From Methanobacterium sp. UBA375 (GTDB taxonomy: Archaea > Methanobacteriota > Methanobacteria > Methanobacteriales > Methanobacteriaceae), in contig DAGC01000005.1 in the NCBI GenBank assembly GCA_002495625.1, forward strand, positions 62,001 to 126,000: a DNA stretch of 64,000 bases. Direction: 5' to 3'. The translations under genes were made by a program, and so were the position numbers. Each line of letters opens with the position of its first letter. Position 1 is the first letter of the stretch. Below, one piece after another: positions 1-8,346 of this stretch. The notes under the pieces were generated by a model. It was not told the origin of the DNA. It did not search any database and saw only the letters and a program-made list of their open reading frames with translations.

Positions 1-10
1 AATTGATTAA

Positions 11-598
11 ATGACAGTGAAAAATGATGATACAGGAGAAATACTAATCGAAAATGTGATGTTATCAATAAAAAAGTTAAAAGGAGTCCTGCATGTACAG
101 AGGCTTTCCCATGAGGATAGAAAATCCTTAATGGAAATGGAGTCCAGTAGAAATGGAGATGTAATACCGGTTATTAATAAAGGGTTACAAGAATGTCTTA
201 ATAGGGAATTTTGTTTGATACTAATTAAAGATGAAAATTTCCGCACTGCACCAACGCCCACTGTGCTTTTGGTGACAGATAAAGGCAGAATTTTGGGGCA
301 GGAGTTGCTTTCACCCCGGGAAAAAGAAATTTACCACGATCGTGGCGATGTGTACTTTCTAAGTGATGATTTCGTACTATTTAAACCTGATAAGATATTA
401 GAGAGAACCTTAAATGAAAAAGAATTCTTTCTTCTACCTCCAGTACCATTTCCCGAATTAGAAGAGTTCGATGAGATTTCAGAGGTGACTTCCTGCAGTC
501 CTTCAACCAGGGGAGACTCTTACCTCAAGGAGAAGTACGGATACCCTCAGGATCCACATATAGCAACGATAATTGTGGGATTCTCCCTTAAAAAGTGA
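11..598 (+). CDS. Unknown 195-residue protein
   Basis: I do not recognise this family. The ATG at 11 directly follows an in-frame TAA (8-10), so the gene does not extend out of the window. The product looks soluble and mixed alpha/beta, with no membrane segment or signal peptide. Residues about 60-110 (ending in a VLLVTDKGRILG stretch) look like a hydrophobic beta core. An acidic, proline-containing stretch (LLPPVPFPELEEFDE) follows, then a C-terminal part with a single CSPSTRG segment. No catalytic motif is visible. The next gene is convergent and about 80 bases away, so no operon partner is visible inside the window. Confidence 0.6.
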   Translation: MTVKNDDTGEILIENVMLSIKKLKGVLHVQRLSHEDRKSLMEMESSRNGDVIPVINKGLQECLNREFCLILIKDENFRTAPTPTVLLVTDKGRILGQELLSPREKEIYHDRGDVYFLSDDFVLFKPDKILERTLNEKEFFLLPPVPFPELEEFDEISEVTSCSPSTRGDSYLKEKYGYPQDPHIATIIVGFSLKK

Positions 599-676
599 TA
601 TGGAAGATGTTTTTAATTGGTGAAAGATGGTCTAGGGTGTAAAAGTTTAGTCTAGTATTTAAATGATGGATATAGT

Positions 677-1750
677 TCAAATACCGTAATATTCGTTTCT
701 TCCCTGGATCATGGCTTTAATATTTTCAAGGGGAGATCTAGGGGCTAAACCACAGCTCGGGGCTAATATGTCCACACCTGCTTCCAGAGCACTATTTACT
801 TTTTCTTTAACCTCATCGGGCGAACTTCTGAAGAGTGTTTGGGATGAAGAGATATTTCCGATGAGTTTAGGGGCTTTTCCGGCTCCTCCCATGCTCATGG
901 TTCTTCCGCCGACCCTCATGATCTTTCCTCCCCCGTTTAATTCCTCCTTTGCCATCTTGATATCCACTTTTTCTTCTAAACTTAATCCATCGTAGCCCGC
1001 GCTGGCCATATCTTTCAGGATAGGCCCTGCTGAACCGCAGATGTGAAGAACACTTTTGGTGTCTATCTCTGCTGATAAGTCCTCTAATCTGGGTTTAACC
1101 AGGGTTTTAAATTGAAGTGGATTTATAAGCTCTGTGGCAGAGGTGGGGTCTGCGACGCAGATGATGTCTGGACCGACTTCTGAAAGGGCATTGGCGTATT
1201 CTATGGAAACTTCGAGGGCTTTATCCACAGCCAGTTCAACGTCTCCTGGTCGAAGTCTCATGTACCTCACCAGTTTCTCCACACCCAGTAAATGCCCGGT
1301 GAGGGTGAATGGACCGGTAATTCCAACTATAACTGGTAAATTGTCCCCATATTTTTCCTTCAAAATTTTAACTGCTTCAAGAACCGCTGGAATCCGTCCT
1401 TTCTCCAGGAAATCCGAGGGGATCTCAATATCACCAGCACTTTCGAAGGGACTTTCCATTACCAGGGGAGTTTTCTCCTGGGTACCGAGATCAACTTTAC
1501 AGCCCATAGCTTCAGCTTCCACCGTAAGACAAAATGGAATTCTGGCACATTCCAATCCTGCAAGTTCATAGAGAGAGCTTCCTAAGGTAGCCATTTTTTC
1601 GGGATCAGTATGTGCCTCTGGCCAGTAGGCATTGGTTTTTTCCATGGCTTCCACGGTACCTATTTGGGTAACGCTGATAACCGGTGTGACGTCCACATTT
1701 TCTCCTGAAAGCACTTTCAGAAGATTTTCTTTCAGATTCATAAATTTCAC
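677..1750 (-). CDS. MtaA/MtbA-like methylcobamide:coenzyme M methyltransferase (uroporphyrinogen decarboxylase family)
   Basis: The 357-residue protein has the UroD/MtaA fold. Seen directly: the N-terminal VTPVISVTQIGTVEAM segment, the ITGPFTLTGHLLG segment, and the zinc ligands of this family, HICGSAG (His-x-Cys) near residue 237 and PSCGLAP (Cys) near residue 333. Family members move a methyl group from a methylated corrinoid protein to coenzyme M. No corrinoid protein or substrate-specific methyltransferase lies next to it, so the methyl donor is unknown. An odd Gly/Met-rich stretch (GGGKIMRVGGRTMSMGGAGK, roughly residues 275-294) sits where MtaA proteins have a short loop. An orphan methyltransferase is the safest call; the exact substrate is not inferable. 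Confidence 0.8.
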   Translation of the reverse strand: MKFMNLKENLLKVLSGENVDVTPVISVTQIGTVEAMEKTNAYWPEAHTDPEKMATLGSSLYELAGLECARIPFCLTVEAEAMGCKVDLGTQEKTPLVMESPFESAGDIEIPSDFLEKGRIPAVLEAVKILKEKYGDNLPVIVGITGPFTLTGHLLGVEKLVRYMRLRPGDVELAVDKALEVSIEYANALSEVGPDIICVADPTSATELINPLQFKTLVKPRLEDLSAEIDTKSVLHICGSAGPILKDMASAGYDGLSLEEKVDIKMAKEELNGGGKIMRVGGRTMSMGGAGKAPKLIGNISSSQTLFRSSPDEVKEKVNSALEAGVDILAPSCGLAPRSPLENIKAMIQGRNEYYGI

Positions 1751-1864
1751 CTAGTTATTTATATGTTTAATTTTTGCTTAAAATTTTGCTTCCACCATCG
1801 TGATAAACTCCTATTCAAGGATAAAATTTTTAAATCCAAAAAAAGAACTCATATTTCTCATTAT

Positions 1865-2467
1865 TCATTTTAATAAGATTTTTATCTGAATCACGGTCAA
1901 TAAGATACCCAGCAAGGCTCCCATTATAACCTGAGGAACGGTGTGTTTTCGCAGATACACCCGACTCCACATAACCAAAGGAATTGTTAAACTGAATATC
2001 AACCCGAGAATGCCGAAAACGTATATCAGGAAGACAGAAGGACCTGCAATACCCATAGAATGCAGACTGATCTTCCAATGAAGGCTGATTAAGAGTACTA
2101 CAATGGTAATTGAAAAATAGCAGAACATCAAAACGGTAATTACTGCAGAACTTCCTATAAAATAAAGCAGAATCATACCAATGAGATAGGATGGAATTAC
2201 CATCAATAAGGGATAAATCCGATCTTCTCTGGTAGGGATGTCTATTTCCAGATTTTTCTTCCTAGCCCACACATAACAGAGTATAAAAGGTAAGAAGCCA
2301 CCGAAGAATACGCTCACAATTCCCGTAATGAGAAACTCGTTGATAGGTAATAAATAGTAGCTGATAATTAAAAATACCGGTACCGCAACCAGGGGAGTAT
2401 GGGTTACTGCAGAAACAGCCTTGGCAATACTTTCAATTGATGAAGTTGAATTAAGATGTTCAGGCAA
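1865..2467 (-). CDS. PAP2-like integral membrane protein, paralogue 1
   Basis: A 200-residue protein with about five or six hydrophobic segments. The start is TTG at 2467, supported by a GGGAGGA ribosome binding site six bases upstream. Three landmarks resemble type 2 phosphatidic acid phosphatases: TREDRIYPL (first phosphatase motif region), LHSMGIAGP (PSGH-like) and SRVYLRKHTVPQV, where the SR-x5-H part is kept. The aspartate that normally follows the last histidine is Gln here, so phosphatase activity is doubtful. A second copy lies at 6985-7587. Such proteins could act on isoprenoid or lipid phosphates; the gene sits just downstream of a geranylgeranyl reductase (44-base gap, same strand), which fits a lipid role by inference only. 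Confidence 0.65.
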   Translation of the reverse strand: MPEHLNSTSSIESIAKAVSAVTHTPLVAVPVFLIISYYLLPINEFLITGIVSVFFGGFLPFILCYVWARKKNLEIDIPTREDRIYPLLMVIPSYLIGMILLYFIGSSAVITVLMFCYFSITIVVLLISLHWKISLHSMGIAGPSVFLIYVFGILGLIFSLTIPLVMWSRVYLRKHTVPQVIMGALLGILLTVIQIKILLK

Positions 2468-2510
2468 TCTTTATCCTCCCGAATGATTAATAACGTTAGA
2501 TTTATTAATC

Positions 2511-3701
2511 TTAAAAGATTCTACCCAGTTTCAGCATAGCTTTGGGAGAAACCTTCACCAGCTTCTTCAGGAGAGCGGTGGGGCTGATGCGTTCAAAATC
2601 ATTTCCCTGGAAAGCCCGGGCTAGAGAATCCAGTTCCTCATCAGATAGGCTCAGAAGGTATTCTTTGGCCTTCAAATACTTTCGGAACTCTGCTCCGTTT
2701 TCTTCCTGCCAACGTCTTTCGTATTCTTTAAGGACATCTTGAGACCAGTTTCCATCTTTAACAGCATTTGCAGCCACCTCTCCGGCGATGAGACCAGCCT
2801 GCATACCGGTGATGATCCCTCCACCAGTAAAGGGGTTTACCTGACCCGCAGCATCTCCTATTACCATTACGTTATTTGTGGTCAGTTTTTCCAAAGGACC
2901 GCCAACTGGAATACCTCCTGCGTTGAATTCCACAGGAACGGCATTTTTGGTGGTTTCACAATTTTTAACGAAGTCCAGTAGATGTTCATAGGCATCACGT
3001 GTTGTCATGGTGTTGATCACACCCAACCCTACATTGGCCATGTCTTCACCCTTAGGAAATACCCAGGCGTATCCTCCAGGAGCTACACGGCCAAAATAGA
3101 ATTCAGTTGCCTGTGCATCTTCTAATTCAACTCCCACCATTTCAAACTGGACTCCAGATTCCATATTTTTAGCCTTAATGCCTGTTTTAAGACCTGCCCA
3201 TCTTCCAACCCGTGATTCTGGGCCATCTGCTCCAATAACAATTTTTGTTTTTATGTTGACCTGTTCTTCCATGTGTATGGCCTTAACCAGCACATGATCT
3301 TCTTTTATGATAAGTCCACGGGCCAGAGTTTTGATCATGATCTGACTGCCAGCCCGGGCGGCGTCCATGGCCATGTGTTTGTCGAATACTTTTCTCTCCA
3401 GGTTGTAGCCTGTTTCGGGAAGGTCCACGTTGTCCTGGTTGAGCCAGACATCGATGCTGCTGGGTGACACTAGACGGATCTTATCCATTTCCGCAGCTAT
3501 CCAACGGCTGCTGGGTTTGATACCCAATTTTTTCAAGCCTTTCTTGGAGACACCCTCAGCACATCTTTTAGGAGTTCCTATTTCCGATTTTTTATCCATA
3601 AGAAATACTTCAGCACCACCACGGGCGGCGTGTTTGGCCGCTGACGAACCAGCCGGACCGGCTCCCACCACAAGAACGTCGGTTTCTATTGTTTTTATCA
3701 T
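2511..3701 (-). CDS. Geranylgeranyl reductase family flavoprotein (digeranylgeranylglycerophospholipid reductase)
   Basis: 396 residues. The N-terminal VVGAGPAGSSAAKHAARGG is an FAD-binding Rossmann motif. RCAEGVSKKG near residue 46 is typical of archaeal geranylgeranyl reductases, and GDAAGQVNPFTGGGIITG near residues 280-297 is the second FAD contact. The family saturates the double bonds of geranylgeranyl chains in archaeal ether lipids at the membrane surface. Its ATG overlaps the TGA of a ferredoxin gene (ATGA), so the two are probably translated together. Ferredoxin-dependent lipid reductases with a neighbouring ferredoxin are known in Methanosarcina, which supports pairing. The exact substrate (phospholipid or free isoprenoid) is inferred. 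Confidence 0.88.
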   Translation of the reverse strand: MIKTIETDVLVVGAGPAGSSAAKHAARGGAEVFLMDKKSEIGTPKRCAEGVSKKGLKKLGIKPSSRWIAAEMDKIRLVSPSSIDVWLNQDNVDLPETGYNLERKVFDKHMAMDAARAGSQIMIKTLARGLIIKEDHVLVKAIHMEEQVNIKTKIVIGADGPESRVGRWAGLKTGIKAKNMESGVQFEMVGVELEDAQATEFYFGRVAPGGYAWVFPKGEDMANVGLGVINTMTTRDAYEHLLDFVKNCETTKNAVPVEFNAGGIPVGGPLEKLTTNNVMVIGDAAGQVNPFTGGGIITGMQAGLIAGEVAANAVKDGNWSQDVLKEYERRWQEENGAEFRKYLKAKEYLLSLSDEELDSLARAFQGNDFERISPTALLKKLVKVSPKAMLKLGRIF

Positions 3702-3871
3702 GTTTCCGCCTCATTTTCCAGGGCCCCAACAGGACAGGCATTGATGCAAATCTTACACTTTTTACAGTCTTTTTTATTAAATTTCAACCTATTCTCCCCT
3801 ATTTCTATTAGATTACGTGGGCATACTCCTGCACACTCTCCACAGTACATGCAGAATTCTTTAACCAGCAT
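3698..3871 (-). CDS. Small two-cluster [4Fe-4S] ferredoxin
   Basis: A 57-residue protein missed by length cut-offs. It starts MLVKEFCMYCGECAGVCP and carries a second cluster motif CKKCKICINACPVGAL, giving two complete CxxCxxCxxxCP sets for two [4Fe-4S] clusters. A strong AGGAGG precedes the ATG at 3871 with suitable spacing. Its TGA overlaps the ATG of the geranylgeranyl reductase, so it is the first gene of a two-gene unit and the likely electron donor for that reductase (inference from coupling and from the known Methanosarcina arrangement). A TATA-like element lies about 75 bases upstream. Confidence 0.92.
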   Translation of the reverse strand: MLVKEFCMYCGECAGVCPRNLIEIGENRLKFNKKDCKKCKICINACPVGALENEAET

Positions 3872-3940
3872 ATTAATTCCTCCTCGTTAAATTGGGTATC
3901 CTTTGGCCTGTTATTATCCAATTTCGATATGTAACCACTG

Positions 3941-3960
3941 GTTTTTATATTATATAAACT
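3941..3960 (-). promoter_or_regulatory. Probable TATA box for the ferredoxin-reductase pair
   Basis: On the minus strand the stretch reads as two adjoining TATA-like elements (TTTATATAATATAAAAA). It lies about 70-90 bases upstream of the ferredoxin ATG, so transcription would start near 3925 with a leader of about 50 nt. The call rests on AT composition and position only. Confidence 0.45.
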
Positions 3961-4069
3961 TTTCTATAAACGAAGTTTAAAGTTGAGACGTTAAATAAAA
4001 ACAGTTCGATTTAAAACTCATTGAGAAAATTGAAAATAGGAAGTAGTGCATTAAATTTAATATCCGTCC

Positions 4070-4708
4070 CTATTTGACGGAATTCATAACCATATGCTTC
4101 CATAAATCCATTGATTTTTCAATAAAATCTTCATGACTTATCCCCTGCTTCTTTAAAATATTTAAAGTTTCAGGACTTAAATCTACAATTCTTTCAGCGG
4201 TCAAGGCAATAAAAACAGCCACCTGCGTTGGGTTCAGACTTTTACGCATGGTACCATCCTGGATTCCTTCCTGTATAGCATCACAGATGGTTTTCGTGAT
4301 GTCCTTAACCAGTGAATCGATTTGAGGAACATATTCGTTTTCTTTAAACTCGAATCTTTTTGATCTGGAGTAAAGGTAAGCGCCGTGATAATCGGGATAT
4401 TTGTCATAAAATTCAAAATAAGCCCTTCCTGCCTGTTCAAGTTTTTCAATTCCTGTTTTCCCCTGATGAACTTTGGATTTTAGCATATCACTGAAGATAT
4501 CGACTCCTCGTAAAACTACAGCAAAATATAAAGACTCTTTATTTTTAAAATAACGATAAATAACTGCTTTATTTAATCCTATTTCATGGGAAATATCGTT
4601 CATGGAAATATCATCATATCCATGTATAAAGAACAATTTTTCAGCCACTTCTAAGATGTATTTCCGTCTTTGTTCCTTTTTCTGCTCTTTTAAATTTTTA
4701 ACTGACAA
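4070..4708 (-). CDS. TetR family transcriptional regulator
   Basis: 212 residues with the classic N-terminal TetR helix-turn-helix: ILEVAEKLFFIHGYDDISMNDISHE followed by IGLNKAVIYRYFKNKESLYFAVV (residues about 18-65). The remainder is a helical ligand-binding and dimerisation domain of unknown specificity. The gene lies 84 bases downstream of the 389-residue unknown protein on the same strand, so the two may share a transcript. No clear inverted repeat was found in the 84-base gap, so its operator is not identified. Confidence 0.88.
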   Translation of the reverse strand: MSVKNLKEQKKEQRRKYILEVAEKLFFIHGYDDISMNDISHEIGLNKAVIYRYFKNKESLYFAVVLRGVDIFSDMLKSKVHQGKTGIEKLEQAGRAYFEFYDKYPDYHGAYLYSRSKRFEFKENEYVPQIDSLVKDITKTICDAIQEGIQDGTMRKSLNPTQVAVFIALTAERIVDLSPETLNILKKQGISHEDFIEKSMDLWKHMVMNSVK

Positions 4709-4792
4709 AATAACACCTGTAATATGATACTAGATAATTTGAGTTACTTACATAAAATAATTAAGTCTTTAAAAATGAATTTAGTTGGTTCG

Positions 4793-5962
4793 TTAAATCT
4801 CCAAAAACCCATAAGGTGCCATACTGGTCGCCAGCATTACCATGTTAATCTCCCGGTGCTCCAGCCAGGTATTCGATTTTCTGTTTTCATCCTTGAGCCA
4901 GAATTTTTCCAGGGAATCCGCTAGGGGAATGTACTCATTCAGGGCTTCAACACGTTGATATAGGAAATCATGTTCCTTAAAACTGTCTTCGTTGGATTCA
5001 ATCAGTGATTTTAAATATTCCATCCCCTTTATCCCAATGGAAACACCCATCTCCCGGAAAGCAAGGCGGTATACGGCGGGGAAATCCTGAGGATTATTTT
5101 GGGCGTAGGATTTTAAACCGAGCAGGGCAGAGGTCAATAGGTCCTGCAGGAGAATTTCCAAATTAAATGAATCATTGGACTTAACCATTAATTGTCCGAC
5201 TCGTAACGCGTCAGATAAGAGACCACCTATTCCCAGGGGGTCATCTGTAATCAAACTGATACCTCTACAGATTTTGGCCATATCATCGATTTCCGGTGTT
5301 AAGTCAGGTAATGACAACTCAAAACCCTTGGCAGCAACTTGTAACTCATTATAAGTAATATATCCATCAAGGGGGTCATGTTGGCCCATGGAAGGTACTT
5401 GGGGACGTTGGAGGTCGATGCTCATCTTCCAGTACATCCTCTTCCCTCCCGGTGTAGAATATGTGAACCCTGCATGGGCTGCCTGAGCAAGTTCCACTGC
5501 CCATTGGGAGTATACTGGATCTCCGGTAACCTCACTCACCCTGCTTAGTGCATGCATCCACTTGGTCAGGTAATGATAGTACTGCCCGTCACGGTCCCAT
5601 TCCAGACGTTCATCGAAGGGCTCACCAGGCAGGCGTTCGTTTAAATCTTTACCAATACGGAGACCGCCCTTAGTAGGGTGTATCTCACCATACTCATCAT
5701 TTAAACCACTGATCCAGCCTTCCCGGGGATCATCATCATGATAACGCCCCAGTGTATGATGTACCTGGTTTATCAGTTTCAATGCTAATTTCAGGAAATT
5801 TTCATCGTTTGTCTGTCTGTACAGTTCCAGGTAGTTGCATACTGCGAAGGCGTCAGTCCATAGGTAACGTTTAGGATTATGTGAAGGCGGGTCAAGTCCA
5901 GTGATAGATGCGAAGTCCAGCATTATTTCCATGGCAGAATCAACATTGGTTTTTTGCTTCAT
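4793..5962 (-). CDS. Unknown 389-residue protein, probably an alpha/alpha-toroid
   Basis: No confident family. The sequence is a run of amphipathic helices with aromatic-rich turns (RYLWTDAFAVCNYLELY, YHYLTKWMHALSRVSEVTGD, WAVELAQAAHAGF), the pattern of six-hairpin or alpha/alpha-barrel sugar-active enzymes. Acidic and aromatic clusters (YHDDDPREGWIS, DERLEWDRDGQYYHY) could line a pocket. There is no signal peptide, so it is probably cytoplasmic. It precedes the TetR gene on the same strand. A carbohydrate-related role is inference from the fold-like pattern; no catalytic residues can be assigned. Confidence 0.6.
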   Translation of the reverse strand: MKQKTNVDSAMEIMLDFASITGLDPPSHNPKRYLWTDAFAVCNYLELYRQTNDENFLKLALKLINQVHHTLGRYHDDDPREGWISGLNDEYGEIHPTKGGLRIGKDLNERLPGEPFDERLEWDRDGQYYHYLTKWMHALSRVSEVTGDPVYSQWAVELAQAAHAGFTYSTPGGKRMYWKMSIDLQRPQVPSMGQHDPLDGYITYNELQVAAKGFELSLPDLTPEIDDMAKICRGISLITDDPLGIGGLLSDALRVGQLMVKSNDSFNLEILLQDLLTSALLGLKSYAQNNPQDFPAVYRLAFREMGVSIGIKGMEYLKSLIESNEDSFKEHDFLYQRVEALNEYIPLADSLEKFWLKDENRKSNTWLEHREINMVMLATSMAPYGFLEI

Positions 5963-6138
5963 TTATTTGATGACGTTCTTTTTTTCTAATTCATCTATTT
6001 AGCACTGTTTATTTATCTGTAACTGATGTCTCATTTATTTTTCTAAAAAAAATTTGAATTAAATTCCAAGAGGGGGATTGTTAATATAAATCCTTAATTT
6101 TATATTAAAAACCACCCTATTATCTAAGTGGGATATGT

Positions 6139-6918
6139 ATGTGTGAATACTGCATCCAGCATGGTGCTGGTAAAAAATGGTATCTGGCCGCTCAAAACTA
6201 TGCCCGGGAACTTACCAGATCAGAAGAAAGAGAATCCTTTATATATGATTTCTTTAGAAATTACAGCAGAAATTACAATAGAAACGTACGTAAAATGGAT
6301 ATAGCCGGGCGATTACCATTTGTTAGGGATTATGCCATGAAGAAATTCGATTCCTACTTTAATTATAAACATTCTGGGCAGGTTATTTCACTGGAAGATG
6401 CTGTAAGCATCTGTACCATACCCGGAAGGGTTAGTGTAATAGATTGCCCCTGCAAGAAGTATCTTCTTGGTGAAAATGAGAAGAAATGTATCTTGTTTGG
6501 AACTACTGCTGAAATCGTTGATAACATCCCAGAATTCTCTCCTGTACAGGATATGGGGGCCGAAGACGTTGCAGAACTTCTTAAAGATCTTGATGAAGCT
6601 GGACAGGTGCACACTGTTTGGACGTTTAAGACCCCCTATATTGGGGCTCTTTGCAATTGTAACAGATCGGATTGTCTCTTATTTCATCTGAAGGAAAGAT
6701 ACAATTCTAAGAATATAATTAAAAAAGGCCATGAAGTTGCTTATGTGGATGTAGAAGTTTGTGATGGTTGCCGAATTTGTCAGGATAACTGCCAGTTCAA
6801 CGCTGTAGACCTTCAGCAAGGAAAAGCCACAGTAAACAAGAGGTGCCATGGTTGTGGAGTATGCCGGAGTTTTTGCCCGGTAGAGGCTATTCATTTACTA
6901 CCCAAAATTGAGGTTTAA
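6139..6918 (+). CDS. Cysteine-rich ferredoxin-type iron-sulfur protein
   Basis: 259 residues. The C-terminal 60 residues hold two [4Fe-4S] motifs, CDGCRICQDNC and CHGCGVCRSFCP. The first lacks the usual proline after its last cysteine. Upstream are further cysteine groups: CEYC at the N-terminus, IDCPCKKYLL with a later C near residue 115, and CNCNRSDC near residue 173, which could hold another cluster or a zinc. No membrane segments are seen. The 4Fe-4S domain suggests electron transfer; the N-terminal 190 residues are unassigned. The gene stands alone between minus-strand neighbours. A GTGGGA sequence precedes the ATG at short range. Confidence 0.75.
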   Translation: MCEYCIQHGAGKKWYLAAQNYARELTRSEERESFIYDFFRNYSRNYNRNVRKMDIAGRLPFVRDYAMKKFDSYFNYKHSGQVISLEDAVSICTIPGRVSVIDCPCKKYLLGENEKKCILFGTTAEIVDNIPEFSPVQDMGAEDVAELLKDLDEAGQVHTVWTFKTPYIGALCNCNRSDCLLFHLKERYNSKNIIKKGHEVAYVDVEVCDGCRICQDNCQFNAVDLQQGKATVNKRCHGCGVCRSFCPVEAIHLLPKIEV

Positions 6919-6984
6919 ATGGATGTGGTTTAATGGAATAAAATACTTGTAAATCATTTCTTAGTACTTATGATTGGATTTGAG

Positions 6985-7587
6985 TTAAAAACCTATCAAA
7001 AAGTATATCTGAACCGTTGTTAGGGCAAATCCCAGGGAAGCTCCAGCTACAACCTGGTTGCGGGTATGTCTTTTCAGGAATAATCTGCTCCACATCACCA
7101 ACGGTATGAGGAGTAAGGAAATAAGGCCAGGATAGTCGAATACGTATATAAGAAACGCTACTGGACCGGCAATACCCACAGAGTGTATGCTGATCTTCCA
7201 AAACATGCTGATAAGCAGGACCACCATGGTATTGGAGAAGTAACAGAACATGAGAACGGTGATTACAAGTGGGGCAGAAATAATAAACAGAACTATTACT
7301 CCCAGTAAGTAGGATAGTAGAATCCAAAACAGGGGATATAACCTATCTTCCTTATTCGGCATATCTAATTCCAGATTCTTGTTCTTAATCCAGGCATAGG
7401 CTATGATACTTGGTATTACCACGGCAAAACACATGGTAACCAGTGTGATTGTGATAAAATCAACACCTTTTAGAAAATAATAGCTTAAACCGAGAAACAT
7501 GAATAAAGCAATCAAAGGAGCATTGCTGAGGGTGGAAACAATATTTGCCGTTTTATACTTAGCTTTGTAATTATTCCAGTCGGACAT
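6985..7587 (-). CDS. PAP2-like integral membrane protein, paralogue 2
   Basis: 200 residues, the same length as the protein at 1865-2467 and clearly its paralogue: MPNKEDRLYPLFW, MFWKISIHSVGIAGP and WSRLFLKRHTRNQVVAGASLG align along the whole length. As in paralogue 1, the SR-x5-H motif is kept but the downstream aspartate of catalytic PAP2 enzymes is replaced. AGGAG lies seven bases before the ATG. Five or six membrane helices are predicted by eye. Function is unknown; a role in isoprenoid or lipid-phosphate handling is only suggested by the PAP2-like pattern. Confidence 0.65.
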   Translation of the reverse strand: MSDWNNYKAKYKTANIVSTLSNAPLIALFMFLGLSYYFLKGVDFITITLVTMCFAVVIPSIIAYAWIKNKNLELDMPNKEDRLYPLFWILLSYLLGVIVLFIISAPLVITVLMFCYFSNTMVVLLISMFWKISIHSVGIAGPVAFLIYVFDYPGLISLLLIPLVMWSRLFLKRHTRNQVVAGASLGFALTTVQIYFLIGF

Positions 7588-7727
7588 GTACGAACTCCTG
7601 TGATAGCAAGAAAAGATTTTTTTAACGACGGTTTTATTTAGACTTCTAAGTAAAAATGGCTTACTATTTAATTTTTTAGTATCAAATTTTTTTTTAAAAA
7701 AAGTACTTCAAAAAAATAAAGATATTA

Positions 7728-8276
7728 TTAACCCGTTTTAATAGAGTTAAATATCATATTAACCGTTGCACTGAGCTCTGCATCTTCTGAATCAGGCCCA
7801 TAAACAGAAATGACATAAGTTGTACCTTTGTCTGTGAAGGCCATGTCATAATATTTCAATAAACCACTCGTGTTAGGCTCTTTAATCGCTGTTATACTTT
7901 TAAAGACCTCGACTCCATTAGGGTTGGTTTCTTCTGTTGATGAAACGATCTGATCCCCACGTTCTCTAACAGCCGCATTACTATCATCTCTGGCATTACG
8001 TGGATTCACACTTAGACTTTTTTGAACTAGGATATCGATGTTATCATTTCCAAGTTTACCCACTTCTTGCCAATTTTCAGTGCCTATCATGATCGACTCG
8101 TAATTGGTGTTGTTTTCCGTGTTTTCCATATTTTCGGGATAATTGAAACTCACTGATCCATCAGATGCTAAACCATCGGAAAAACTGAAACTTTTATTAC
8201 TGTTCGTCCATCCAAATATAGCGGCTGCAACAACCATCACACCTAAAACACCGAAAAGCAAGTAATATTTCTTCAT
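7728..8276 (-). CDS. Membrane-anchored extracytoplasmic protein, PsbP-like
   Basis: 182 residues. An N-terminal KKYYLLFGVLGVMVVAAAIFGW segment is a signal anchor. The rest is hydrophilic, asparagine/serine-rich and probably outside the cell. The pattern of a beta-sheet domain ending in a helix (AELSATVNMIFNSIKTG) resembles the PsbP/Mog1-like proteins common in Methanobacteriales; this is inference from the C-terminal pattern. It is the last gene of the minus-strand run that begins with cfbD, 70 bases after the pilin-like gene, so it may be co-expressed with it. Confidence 0.6.
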   Translation of the reverse strand: MKKYYLLFGVLGVMVVAAAIFGWTNSNKSFSFSDGLASDGSVSFNYPENMENTENNTNYESIMIGTENWQEVGKLGNDNIDILVQKSLSVNPRNARDDSNAAVRERGDQIVSSTEETNPNGVEVFKSITAIKEPNTSGLLKYYDMAFTDKGTTYVISVYGPDSEDAELSATVNMIFNSIKTG

Positions 8277-8346
8277 AAAGCAACACTGATCATACTATCC
8301 CGTTTTATTTTAATAATGACTTTCGGTTTGGCTCTGATTAATACGT

